NCBI GenBank assembly: GCA_003135135.1
Contig: PLDK01000041.1
Span: 115,009 to 179,008 of the forward strand
Direction: 5' to 3'
Length of the DNA stretch: 64,000 bases
Source of the DNA: Deltaproteobacteria bacterium
GTDB taxonomy: Bacteria; Desulfobacterota; Binatia; Binatales; Binataceae
The notes beneath the pieces were generated by a model. The model saw nothing but the letters and a program-made list of their open reading frames with translations. It ran no database searches and was not told the DNA's origin. A program made the translations under genes and the position numbers. Positions 26,908 to 34,207 of the stretch are shown piece after piece (positions within the stretch are counted from its first letter, which is position 1; every line of letters starts with the position of its first letter).

Positions 26908-27948
26908 ATGGCACACTCGAGGGCGCGGATCATCATCGATGGGGCGGTCGCGGGAATCATCGGCGCGATTGTTGTTGCCGTCTGGTTTCTAATCTTCGAC
27001 GTAATTCGTGGCCACGCACTTGAAACGCCGGCTTTGCTGGCGGCGACGATTCTGCACGGCTCGCATAGTCACGACCTCCATCACGGGCTGAAGCTGCTGG
27101 CGCTGGAATACTCGCTGATCCACTTCGGCGCATTCATCGCGTTCGGCATCACTGGAGGATTGCTGCTCGAAGCCTGCGAGACCGAGTCGTCGCTGGTTTT
27201 TTCGCTGGCGATTTTTTTCGTCGCATTCGAAGTTTTCTTCATCGCGGTAGTTCTGTTCCTCGGCCCCAACGTCGCGGCGGAGCTGACCTGGTGGGGCATC
27301 ATCGTCGGCAATCTGCTCGCCACGGCCGCGATGCTTTCATATTTCCTGTGGCGCCATCCTGCGCTCGCGCGCCATCTGCTCGGTGGCTGGATCGCGGTCG
27401 CGCGCGAAGGTGTGATAGCCGGACTGGTGGGCGGGATCGTCGTCGCCATCTGGTTCATGGGCTACGACCTCGCCTCGGGCAATTTGTTTCACACCCCGGC
27501 GATTCTCGGCGCGATGGTATTTGGCAGCGCGAACGTGAGCGACGGCATTCAGGTGACGTTGCCGCTGGTGCTCGGCTACTCGATTCTGCATTTCTTCGCG
27601 TTCGTCATGTTCGGACTGGCGCTGGCGACGTTGCTTGCGTCGTCGGAATCGGAACCGTTCATGGTGCTCGGTGCGCTGTTGCTGCTCGCGGTCTTCGAGG
27701 TTTTCTTTGTCGGATTTGTTTCGGTGATGGATCAGTCGGCGCTCGAAGCCCTGGGATGGTGGAAAATCGTCGCGGGAAATATCCTGGCGCTGATCGCGAT
27801 GGCGACGTACTTCATCCGCGGCCATCGTGGACTCGGTGTCAAGCTCGTTGAGCGGTGGGCGATGCTCGACCACGAGGGCGCCGAGATGGGCGATCTGCCG
27901 CCCGCGCCGTCCACGCGCGCGCCCGACAGTCATCCGACACGGCTTTAA
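26908..27948 (+). CDS. Membrane protein with internal duplication, unknown function
   Basis: A 346-residue protein with eight predicted helices in two related halves of four: the first half (residues about 8-145) and the second (165-310) share patterns such as GAVAGIIGAIVVAVWFLIFD / GVIAGLVGGIVVAIWFMGYD and the repeated FEVFF and WWxIxxGNxLA segments. The C-terminus is soluble and Pro-rich. RBS GGAGGA precedes ATG 26908. I recognise no named family; the duplication suggests a small pore or carrier. No operon partner: it faces dapB convergently. Confidence 0.7.
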   Translation: MAHSRARIIIDGAVAGIIGAIVVAVWFLIFDVIRGHALETPALLAATILHGSHSHDLHHGLKLLALEYSLIHFGAFIAFGITGGLLLEACETESSLVFSLAIFFVAFEVFFIAVVLFLGPNVAAELTWWGIIVGNLLATAAMLSYFLWRHPALARHLLGGWIAVAREGVIAGLVGGIVVAIWFMGYDLASGNLFHTPAILGAMVFGSANVSDGIQVTLPLVLGYSILHFFAFVMFGLALATLLASSESEPFMVLGALLLLAVFEVFFVGFVSVMDQSALEALGWWKIVAGNILALIAMATYFIRGHRGLGVKLVERWAMLDHEGAEMGDLPPAPSTRAPDSHPTRL

Positions 27949-27956
27949 GCGTCAGG

Positions 27957-28754
27957 CTAAATTCCGAGCACGTCGCGCATCGTGTAGAGCCCCGGCTTGC
28001 GATCTATCAGCCAGCCTGCCGCACGCAGCGCGCCGCGTGCGAGCGAGTCGCGGCTCTGCGCGCGATGAATCAGCTCGAGGCGCTCGCCATCCCCGCCGAA
28101 AATCACCGTGTGATCGCCGACCGCGTCGCCCGCGCGTATCGCGAGCACCGCAATCTGGCCGTCGGGCCGCACCCCGGTGATTCCTTCGCGGCCGAACACC
28201 GCGTTGGAAGCGAAATCCACGCCGCGTGCCGATGCGATCGCCTTGCCCAGCGATAGCGCCGTGCCGCTGGGCGCATCGATTTTGGTGCGATGATGAATCT
28301 CGATAACTTCCGCGTCGAAGTCGGGCAGGATCGCGGCGACTTCGGCGACGATCTTGGCGAGCACGTTGACCCCGATACTCATGTTGGGTGCGATCACGGT
28401 GCGCGTCTTGCCCGCCAGTTCGCGCGCGCGCTTTTCCATTTCGGCGGTGAAGCCGGTCGAGCCGATAACGATCGCGGCGCCCGCTTTCGACGCGGCTTCG
28501 AGATGCTCCATCGAGGCGGCGGCCGTCGTGAAGTCCAGCGTGACGGTGTCGGGCCGCGCCAGCGACGCGTAGTCGTCGGTGATTTTCACGCCGAGCGCGC
28601 CGACGCCCGCCAGCTCGCCTGCGTCGGATCCGATTGCGCTGATGCCGCGCGCTTCGATCGCGCCGACGATTTTGTGCGCCGGATCGCGCGACGCCAGCGC
28701 GACCAGCAGCCGGCCCATCCGGCCCGCTGCTCCAGCCACGATTAGATTAGCCAT
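27957..28754 (-). CDS. dapB: 4-hydroxy-tetrahydrodipicolinate reductase DapB
   Basis: DapB reduces the cyclised aldol product to tetrahydrodipicolinate in lysine synthesis, which feeds the dapL gene found at 12651. The 265-residue protein shows the NAD(P) fold GAAGRMGRLLVAL at the start and the substrate motif HRTKIDAPSGTAL. A Gly-rich GSTGF loop lies in between. Length is normal. It lies just after a convergent membrane gene and upstream of a Cys-rich small protein on the same strand, 55 bases away. Confidence 0.94.
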   Translation of the reverse strand: MANLIVAGAAGRMGRLLVALASRDPAHKIVGAIEARGISAIGSDAGELAGVGALGVKITDDYASLARPDTVTLDFTTAAASMEHLEAASKAGAAIVIGSTGFTAEMEKRARELAGKTRTVIAPNMSIGVNVLAKIVAEVAAILPDFDAEVIEIHHRTKIDAPSGTALSLGKAIASARGVDFASNAVFGREGITGVRPDGQIAVLAIRAGDAVGDHTVIFGGDGERLELIHRAQSRDSLARGALRAAGWLIDRKPGLYTMRDVLGI

Positions 28755-28809
28755 CGGATTTCACTTTGCCCGCGTGACGCAGGCGGGGATGTGCAGCGCC
28801 GTCGCGGCG

Positions 28810-29076
28810 TCAGGATGCCGCAGCCGCGGCGGGCGCCGCTTCGGCCGCGGGCGCAGCCGCTGCTTCTGCCGGCTTGCCGTGCTTGGCCTTGAAGTGTTCG
28901 TCGCACAGGCTGCTGGTGCCGTGGCGATGCTTGCGGCATTTCTCGAAGGTGCAGGTTTTGTAGCGCGCCTTGGGCATCTCACCGGCTTTCCAGAGCCGAA
29001 AATGCTGCCGGCAGTAGCCCCTGCCGACCGCTTCGCGCGCGCAATCTTTCGCTTTGCAGTTTCCTTTTTTCGCCAT
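28810..29076 (-). CDS. Small Cys-rich protein (vegetative-protein-like)
   Basis: An 88-residue protein with eight cysteines arranged as CKAKDC, CRQH, CTFEKC and CDEHF, and many basic residues; the middle resembles small zinc-binding 'vegetative' proteins of myxobacteria and relatives. The last 25 residues are an Ala/Pro/Glu tail. I chose ATG 29076 because AAGGGA lies just upstream; the longer frame from 29139 runs into a repeat that is duplicated downstream (29118-29195) and would be fusion rather than family sequence. Metal or nucleic acid binding is likely, not shown. Confidence 0.65.
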   Translation of the reverse strand: MAKKGNCKAKDCAREAVGRGYCRQHFRLWKAGEMPKARYKTCTFEKCRKHRHGTSSLCDEHFKAKHGKPAEAAAAPAAEAAPAAAAAS

Positions 29077-29117
29077 GAATCCCTTCTTGGAGGCCGCTTT
29101 CCCGACGCAGGCGCGGG

Positions 29118-29195
29118 AATTCGCGGCTGAGCAATTCATCTACAATAGTGTTTGCCGCCCCCGCTTCATAGAGCCCGCGCTTCGCCGGCACTGGC
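29118..29195. repeat. 78-bp direct repeat, copy A
   Basis: Identical to 30081-30158 except for one base (29184 G versus C). The offset is exactly 963 bp. Copy A sits upstream of the Cys-rich gene and contains a frame starting with MNCSAAN. It flanks the left side of the mobile region. Confidence 0.9.
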
Positions 29196-29258
29196 TTCGA
29201 TGAAATAGACCAAATCCCGTCACCCCTGAATCCGGATTTCAGGCCGGATTTTGGGGAT

Positions 29259-29290
29259 GAACTAGTTGGCAATTATGTTGGGCTTGACAC
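29259..29290. repeat. Solitary IS terminal repeat
   Basis: This inverted-repeat end matches the reverse complement of the 32528-32561 end over 32 bases with no mismatch seen. A passenger gene reads toward it, as in the complete element, so it corresponds to the right end of a related but different copy. The transposase and the left end of that copy are gone. Confidence 0.8.
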
Positions 29291-29340
29291 TCATCGTCGT
29301 GTTGTCAGGCGCGTTATGGGTGACAGGTCGGCGTTTTAAA

Positions 29341-30102
29341 TTAGTTTGCGCAATGCCCGGACATTGCCTGAACGAGCGCGCCATGAACGGGATTGCCGTC
29401 ACAACGGAAGTTGAGATCACCACCGTCAACGAAGAAGCGATAAGTGGTGCAGGTGCCGTGATGCGCATTCCAACTCCAATCGGCCCGATCAACGTAGAAC
29501 ACGCACTGGGTTTCGTAAAACTGGAACAAGTCGTCATTTTTGAACGTCACGCCTTTATTCCCTTGGCCGAATGTCCCTTGTCGAGAATGCGAATATACCT
29601 CTTGTCCAGGGGCCAACTGGGAAACTGCCGTAGAGGGCTTAAGCCGCGCTGCGCAGAGTCTGTCGTCTATTGGTCGAGGGCTGTCGATCCAAGCATTGCC
29701 GGTGCGCCTATTGCCCAAAACAATGGACGTATCTACAGCAAGATCGAAAACGTCTTCGGCTTCAGAATTTCCAGTGTTTTTCACGAAATCGTCAGATGGC
29801 CCCTGACGTCCGGAGATGATGCTACCGTCCGTTGTGCAACTAAGTTCGCTCAGTGTTGGGGTACGGCTCAAGATTACTCTTGGCCGGTGCTCCTCATGCC
29901 ACTCGACATTGGAAACGCCCATAGTTACCGCAGCAATGACCGCTCCGAGAATCGCGCTCCCTGCCATTACCTTATTCGCATCCAGCCATCTCCGTGGTGG
30001 CGGCGCGGTTTGGGTGCGAGCGCTCTCGTTGCTGGCGCGATTATTCTTTATGCGGGGCTTATAGTTTTTGCGTCCCACGAAATTCGCGGCTGAGCAATTC
30101 AT
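29341..30102 (-). CDS. Passenger membrane-anchored protein of IS half (N-terminus fused to host repeat)
   Basis: A 253-residue protein with one helix near residues 46-64 (MAGSAILGAVIAAVTMG) and a soluble C-terminal domain of about 185 residues. It reads toward the solitary IS end, as the passenger of the complete element does, and the two have the same plan (short cytoplasmic start, one helix, beta-rich domain). The ATG at 30102 is within the copy B host repeat (MNCSAAN...), so the original start is probably lost or further inside. IS1595 elements often carry such passenger genes; this is inference by analogy. Confidence 0.5.
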   Translation of the reverse strand: MNCSAANFVGRKNYKPRIKNNRASNESARTQTAPPPRRWLDANKVMAGSAILGAVIAAVTMGVSNVEWHEEHRPRVILSRTPTLSELSCTTDGSIISGRQGPSDDFVKNTGNSEAEDVFDLAVDTSIVLGNRRTGNAWIDSPRPIDDRLCAARLKPSTAVSQLAPGQEVYSHSRQGTFGQGNKGVTFKNDDLFQFYETQCVFYVDRADWSWNAHHGTCTTYRFFVDGGDLNFRCDGNPVHGALVQAMSGHCAN

Positions 30103-30158
30103 CTACAATAGTGTTTGCCGCCCCCGCTTCATAGAGCCCGCGCTTCCCCGGCACTGGC
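30081..30158. repeat. 78-bp direct repeat, copy B
   Basis: Second copy of the repeat at 29118-29195. It lies inside the composite mobile region, immediately upstream of the passenger gene start and followed by an intergenic repeat block. One mismatch only, which points to recent duplication. Confidence 0.9.
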
Positions 30159-30386
30159 CGTGGCGACGGCAGCGCAGTATTAAGCCTTTGGCAGGGGCCG
30201 CGCCCGCCAACGGGCAGGGCTGAGCCCTGCACCCGGTATTAACGCCGCGCTCCGTTGTCGCGCGCGGGCTCTTCTATAGTGTGGTCGCGAAAAGATGCGC
30301 TGCGCAGATTTTCACGTCTTCTCACTGGGTGCAGGGGTCAGCCCCTGCCGCCCGCCGCGCAGGCGATTCTTCCTTCGTTCGCGGAT
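30159..30386. repeat. Composite intergenic repeat between IS half and IS
   Basis: Carries the GGCGACGGCAGCGCAGTATTAAGCC segment, core palindromes at 30214-30230 (GCAGGGCTGAGCCCTGC) and 30331-30348, a CGCTCCGTTGTCGCGCGCGGG unit near 30246, and a stretch at 30265-30330 that is the reverse complement of 4990-5045. It is chromosomal intergenic sequence, not IS sequence, although it lies between the two IS parts. Confidence 0.75.
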
Positions 30387-30420
30387 GAACTAGTTGGCAA
30401 TTGTGTTGGGCTTGACACCC
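30387..30420. repeat. IS left terminal inverted repeat
   Basis: Starts GAACTAGTTGGCAATTGTG and runs to GACACCC; pairs with 32528-32561 with one mismatch. The transposase start lies 27 bases further in. Confidence 0.88.
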
Positions 30421-30446
30421 ACACCTGAAATGTGTATATTGAGCAT

Positions 30447-31382
30447 ATGGATACAAAAGGTGAAGCCGGTAAGGCGCTCTGCACGCAACCGAATATCACG
30501 CTCGCGGAATTGATGCGGACGTTCAGAGATGAAGCCGCGTGTAAAACCCTGTTGCGCGATATGCGCTGGCCCGATGGCGTCGAATGCCCACGCTGTAAGA
30601 GCAAGAAAGTCTATTTGCTCGCGTCGAAGCCGTGGCACTGGGTCTGCAAGAACAAGGATTGCGGCGGGCGCAACGGGTATCGTTTCAGCGTCATTACCAA
30701 AACGATTTTCGAGAACACCAATTACCCGCTCGCGACTTGGTTTCAGGTCATCTACCTGATGACTCAGAGCAAGAAGGGAATCAGTGCGCTGCAAATCCAT
30801 CGGCAGATTGGATCGGGCGATTACCGCACGGCGTGGTACATGGTGATGCGCATTCGCGCCGCGATGAAGGATGAAGGCTTGGCGAAGCTGCTCGGCACGA
30901 TTGAAGTGGATGAAACTTTCATTGGCGGCAAACGCGGCAAGATGCACAAGGCCAAACGCGATGCGGTTGGATGGGGACAGCGCGGCAAGATTCCGGTTAT
31001 TGGCGCGATCTCTCGGAAGGGGAATCTGGTTTGCCAGATGGTCGAGGAAGTCAGTGCAAACCAAGCCGAGCGATTCATCCGCAAGGTTGTCGATACCGAT
31101 AAAGTGGAATTGATCGCGACCGATGAAGGCGGAGAATTTCGGCGGCTGAAAGGCATCGGCTATCCGCATGAGACGGTCGATCACAAGTCCGAAGAATACG
31201 TGCGCGGCGTGGTCCACACACAAAATCTGGATAACTTTTGGTCGATGCTGAAACGCGGAATCATCGGCACCTACCACAAGGTGAGCAAGAAATATCTGCC
31301 GCTGTATCTGGCGGAATTTCAGTATCGCTACAACAATCGCAACAACCCGAATATCTTCTTCGACGTGATAGCAGGATGCTGA
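30447..31382 (+). CDS. IS1595-family transposase
   Basis: A 311-residue transposase that cuts and joins the ends of this element. It has the N-terminal zinc ribbon (CPRCKSKKVYLL...CKNKDCGG) and the DDE/N catalytic domain: first Asp in EVDETFIGGKRGK, second in IATDEGGEFRRL, and the Asn/His segment HTQNLDNFWSMLKRG. The ISXO2-like ending YLAEFQYRYNNR is present. I chose ATG 30447; a GTG 15 bases earlier also opens the frame. The reading frame is intact, so the element may be active. Confidence 0.92.
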   Translation: MDTKGEAGKALCTQPNITLAELMRTFRDEAACKTLLRDMRWPDGVECPRCKSKKVYLLASKPWHWVCKNKDCGGRNGYRFSVITKTIFENTNYPLATWFQVIYLMTQSKKGISALQIHRQIGSGDYRTAWYMVMRIRAAMKDEGLAKLLGTIEVDETFIGGKRGKMHKAKRDAVGWGQRGKIPVIGAISRKGNLVCQMVEEVSANQAERFIRKVVDTDKVELIATDEGGEFRRLKGIGYPHETVDHKSEEYVRGVVHTQNLDNFWSMLKRGIIGTYHKVSKKYLPLYLAEFQYRYNNRNNPNIFFDVIAGC

Positions 31383-31479
31383 GGTTGCCACACTGGCGGC
31401 TGCCTCAGGGGAGCGACAAGGCCGGTAAACTCCACGTTGATCGCGGCGGTCAGTATCGACTACCGTACCAGGATGTTTT

Positions 31480-31665
31480 ATGCCAAAAGCCAAACCGGTG
31501 TCACTCCATCCATTGACGTTCCATGAAGCTCTCAAAGCCATTGTCGGCGTCGATCCTGATAGCGTCGGCATTGTTTCTAAGCGGCGCAAACGCCAGCGCC
31601 GTGTCAGCAAATCCTCGGCCAAACAAACATCAGGAAGCCGCCGACAAAAAGACCCAGACAGCTAA
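31480..31665 (+). CDS. Small IS-associated protein
   Basis: A 61-residue basic protein starting MPKAKPVSLHPLTFHEALKA. Small proteins of this kind, with a 'KP(V/L)SLHPL(T/K)FxEA' start, are common directly downstream of IS1595 transposases, and the position fits. Its frame overlaps the start of the passenger gene at 31523 in another frame. A role in transposition is unproven. Confidence 0.5.
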   Translation: MPKAKPVSLHPLTFHEALKAIVGVDPDSVGIVSKRRKRQRRVSKSSAKQTSGSRRQKDPDS

Positions 31666-32404
31666 GCCTCTCCAACCAGAGCCATCGATCCCACTTCGGG
31701 ATTTTGAAGCCGCGCAATCGGCGACTCTCGACGCGCTCCGTGCTCTTCATTCCGAGCAGGAAGCTCGCGCAAAAGAGAAACACCCCAGCCACGAACCCAT
31801 CTACGCGCCAGCGAATCTCATCTCGATCGGACTTCTGATAGTCGGAATCGTCTACAGCCGCTTCGCATACAAACAATGGGTAGCGATTAAGGAACAGGCC
31901 GACATAGCGTCTAAGATTCTTAAACGAGATCGTCCGCAGATTATCGTGGAAGCGGAACAATTCTCTAATTTTGTACCGCTCTCGGAAGTAAAAGGGGCCG
32001 GAATGGCTGCCGCATTTTTTCAGATCAGAAACGCTGGTAATCAGCACGCAATTATTCTGAATGCGGTAGCTGAGGCCGCGACCTTCGTCGAGAAGGAGTT
32101 TCCCGCCATCGGGGATTACAGTCGGTGTCGCTCGCTCTTTATCCGCAAATCGGTTCTGAGGCCCGATGAGATAGAAGCCCAGAACATGACGTACAGCGAC
32201 GGATTCCTGCAAGATGAAGACTTTAAGGGCATCAAGCTTTACAACCGGCGATTGGTGCTCTATGGCCTGATTCGTTATGGCAACAGTCTTGGCGATGAGT
32301 TTTTCAGACGCTTCTTTTTTCGTTTCCAGCCGCCCGGCGGCGGCATCGAAACGGGATTCTTCTATCCCTCTCCCGAAGATGCAGAGCGAAATAAAGGCAA
32401 CTAG
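31523..32404 (+). CDS. IS1595 passenger protein with one membrane helix
   Basis: A 293-residue protein with a possible N-terminal signal (about residues 8-27), a Pro/Gln/Lys-rich linker, one strong helix (about 96-113, LISIGLLIVGIVYSRFA) and a soluble C-terminal domain with RPQIIVEAEQF and FQIRNAGNQHAIILNA. It reads toward the right IS end and has no link to transposition. A passenger with the same plan, different sequence, is at 29341. Such IS cargo may give a selective advantage; its function is unknown. Confidence 0.6.
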   Translation: MKLSKPLSASILIASALFLSGANASAVSANPRPNKHQEAADKKTQTAKPLQPEPSIPLRDFEAAQSATLDALRALHSEQEARAKEKHPSHEPIYAPANLISIGLLIVGIVYSRFAYKQWVAIKEQADIASKILKRDRPQIIVEAEQFSNFVPLSEVKGAGMAAAFFQIRNAGNQHAIILNAVAEAATFVEKEFPAIGDYSRCRSLFIRKSVLRPDEIEAQNMTYSDGFLQDEDFKGIKLYNRRLVLYGLIRYGNSLGDEFFRRFFFRFQPPGGGIETGFFYPSPEDAERNKGN

Positions 32405-32527
32405 TAGCGCCAGCGGCCATGCGATGAAGCCCGCTTGACGCGGGCGTGGTAATGGCGGGTCGCCGCCCCACGACGACGAATCAGAATCCGGCCTGTCGCG
32501 TTGCTCATTTTGCGGGCAAACAGTGAC

Positions 32528-32561
32528 GGGTGTCAAGCCCAACATAATTGCCAACTAGTTC
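32528..32561. repeat. IS right terminal inverted repeat
   Basis: Reverse complement of the left end at 30387-30420 with one mismatch. The passenger gene stops 123 bases before it. Confidence 0.88.
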
Positions 32562-32842
32562 AGCCTGACCCCGCCGGATTTCCCGTGCTATGTGTACGCT
32601 ATGGTCAACCGCCAGGATGCCTCGTACTCGCCCGCCTCGCCCGAAATCCGGCGACTCCGGCTCGCAGCTGAAATTATTTTTGACGGAACAAAGCTAGCCC
32701 TAGCGCAGAGCCGTCCCAAAACCACTACAGGTGGTAGAATTTGCTATTTCCAGCTCTAATTGATCAGTCAGAATCGCGCCCAGGTCTTCAGCTTGGTGAA
32801 CTGAACCAGCACCGATTCGCCGCCCCACGCGTCGAAGCGCGA

Positions 32843-33463
32843 TCACGCGACCGAGCGGATCACCCGGTAGAGCGGTTCGAGCTCGCGAAACGCGTCGAGT
32901 ACTTCCGCGCGATCGACCTTCAGCGCGTCGCGCACCGCCCATCCGAAGCCGACGTCGATGCCGCCGGTTTTTTTCGCGAGCGCATCCCCGAGTCCGTCGA
33001 AGAAGTCTGGGCCGGCCGCGCTCGAGTCCGGCAATGTCCTGCCGTCCCACTTTTGGTACTGCTGGATCCTGGCGCCGCGAAATGCTTTCCCCAGCTCAGC
33101 CGACTTCGACTTGACGAGCCGCGCCATCTCGGGGCGCTTGTCGGCCTCGGATTTCACGACCGCGCGCGCGTGGATGCCCGCGCCGGAGATGCATAGTGCC
33201 AGATATCCGTAGCGCTTGTATCCCCTCGCCGACGGCCCGAATGCCACCCACGTCTCATCGGGAGGATTCACCGTGCGCCGCATATGCTTGGCGACGTGCG
33301 GGTAGAACTCCATGTGCAGTTTCCGCGACAGTTCCGGCGCCAGTTCGATCCCCAGCCGGACCAACCGGGGCCTGACGTGCTCGTAGATCTTCGTCATGCG
33401 CGCGCTGAAACCCTCGATCGCGAACACCTCGAAATCGCGGCGCAAAAATCCCAACGTCGCCAT
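32843..33463 (-). CDS. DUF1054 (UPF0637, YktB-like) protein
   Basis: A 206-residue protein of the DUF1054 family. Diagnostic segments are FLRRDFEVFAIEGFSARM at the start, IRPKF-like VRPRLVRLG, HMEFYPHVAKH and a long C-terminal helix region. Length fits the family (about 200). A structure of a family member exists but the role is not settled. It follows a truncated GFA-like stub by 10 bases on the same strand; the 280 bases between it and the IS hold no gene. Confidence 0.8.
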   Translation of the reverse strand: MATLGFLRRDFEVFAIEGFSARMTKIYEHVRPRLVRLGIELAPELSRKLHMEFYPHVAKHMRRTVNPPDETWVAFGPSARGYKRYGYLALCISGAGIHARAVVKSEADKRPEMARLVKSKSAELGKAFRGARIQQYQKWDGRTLPDSSAAGPDFFDGLGDALAKKTGGIDVGFGWAVRDALKVDRAEVLDAFRELEPLYRVIRSVA

Positions 33464-33473
33464 CAGTGCGGCC

Positions 33474-33578
33474 TCACTTTGCGACCCGCCCGCGCTCGAG
33501 CTTGCCCCTCACTTCGAAGCGGATGCGTCCACAATGGCATCCGCCGCGGTAGGTTCGTTCGTTTGGTTTTTTGCTCAT
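33474..33578 (-). pseudogene. N-terminal stub of a GFA/CENP-V-type protein
   Basis: A 34-codon frame (ATG 33578, TGA 33474) reads MSKKPNERTYRGGCHCGRIR then FEVRGKLERGRVAK and stops. The YRGGCHCGxIRFEV pattern is the standard beginning of GFA-family (glutathione-dependent formaldehyde-activating-like) zinc proteins, which continue for about 130 residues with CxxC zinc sites. Everything after the first strand is missing. A second, unrelated gene starts 11 bases later. The most likely reading is a deletion scar; a functional 34-residue peptide is less likely. Confidence 0.6.
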
Positions 33579-33751
33579 GAACGCTCTTTTAATAACCTAG
33601 CCCTTGCGGCGAGGAAACCGGGCTAGCGTATGAAATTAGGAAGAACAAGCACCGCCGGTGGAATGGCATGCAAATCGCTTCTGCTATAATCCCCAGTGGG
33701 TATTGAAACCAGACACGACCAGAGTCGTACTAACCTGGCGGGCGGAGGCCC

Positions 33752-34063
33752 ATGAAGATGAAGCGAGGAATGACGATATTATCGGCAGCGGCACTGGCAT
33801 TTGCGATGGCGGGTCCCGTGATGGCGCAGGCTCCGCTAACTGGCGGAGCAGCGAACGCGGACTACGCGTTCTTTGATTCGCATCCTAACGTTGCGCGGGC
33901 TCTCGAGAAAGATCCGTCGCTGATCGACAATCAGGCGTGGGTGGACCAGCATCCGGCCCTCCACGAGTATCTGAGAACCCATCCGTACATACGCAAGGAA
34001 TTCAAAGATCACCCGTACAAATTCATGCATCGCGCGGAGCAGATCCAAAATCATCACAACTAG
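33752..34063 (+). CDS. Small secreted protein
   Basis: A 103-residue protein with a clear signal peptide (basic start, hydrophobic core, MAGPVMAQA cleavage region near 26). The mature part is rich in Asp, His and charged residues (FFDSHPNVARALEKDP, HPYIRKEFKDHPYKF), resembling small periplasmic proteins with DHP repeats found in soil Acidobacteria and deltaproteobacteria. RBS GGAGG lies 4 bases before ATG. A strong terminator follows 31 bases after the stop. Function unknown. Confidence 0.65.
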   Translation: MKMKRGMTILSAAALAFAMAGPVMAQAPLTGGAANADYAFFDSHPNVARALEKDPSLIDNQAWVDQHPALHEYLRTHPYIRKEFKDHPYKFMHRAEQIQNHHN

Positions 34064-34094
34064 AACTGTCACGACCAGTTGATCCTCCCGTAGC

Positions 34095-34130
34095 GCAGGA
34101 GGCCGGCCATCCGGTCTCCTGCTTTTTTTT
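34095..34130 (+). terminator. Rho-independent terminator after the secreted protein
   Basis: GCAGGAGGCCGG at 34095-34106 and CCGGTCTCCTGC at 34111-34122 form a stem with a CCAT loop (one G-T), followed by eight T at 34123-34130. Confidence 0.9.
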
Positions 34131-34207
34131 GGGTGGTGTGTTCGCGGTCTGCGGACGCCACGGCTTAGCCGGTGACGATCACGTGACGCGCGTGTTAGAA
34201 TGTTTCG

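Larger units (their letters stand above)
30387..32561 (+). mobile_element. Complete IS1595-family insertion sequence
   Basis: The ends, 30387-30420 and 32528-32561, are 34-bp inverted repeats with one mismatch (G/A). Between them lie a transposase of the IS1595/ISXO2 type, a small conserved-looking gene and a passenger membrane protein. The 8-bp flanks (left tcgcggat, right agcctgac) do not match, so no target duplication is visible for this unit alone. The right end may extend to 32572, where CAGCCTGACCCC continues the typical family end; the left side lacks it. Confidence 0.88.
29253..32572. mobile_element. Composite mobile region of IS1595-type ends (about 3.3 kb)
   Basis: Three IS ends sharing a GAACTAGTTGGCAATT core occur here: 29259-29290 (inward facing, outer left), 30387-30420 (left end of the complete element) and 32528-32561 (right end). 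The outer GCCGGATT at 29243-29250 and 32573-32580 could be an 8-bp target-site duplication, but it is not directly flush on the left. Between the outer ends lie an IS half with a passenger gene, a copy of the adjacent host repeat and a complete element. This suggests a nested or composite insertion. The arrangement needs comparison with an empty site. Confidence 0.6.

Noticed and set aside
29266..30093. Plus-strand frame starting in the IS end
   Set aside because: Opposite to the passenger gene, which has a better membrane helix and soluble domain.
31604..32554. Minus-strand frame starting in the right IS end
   Set aside because: It begins inside the terminal repeat and is antisense to the passenger gene; no family similarity.
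30387..32561. Eight-base target duplication for the complete IS alone
   Set aside because: The flanks tcgcggat and agcctgac do not match.
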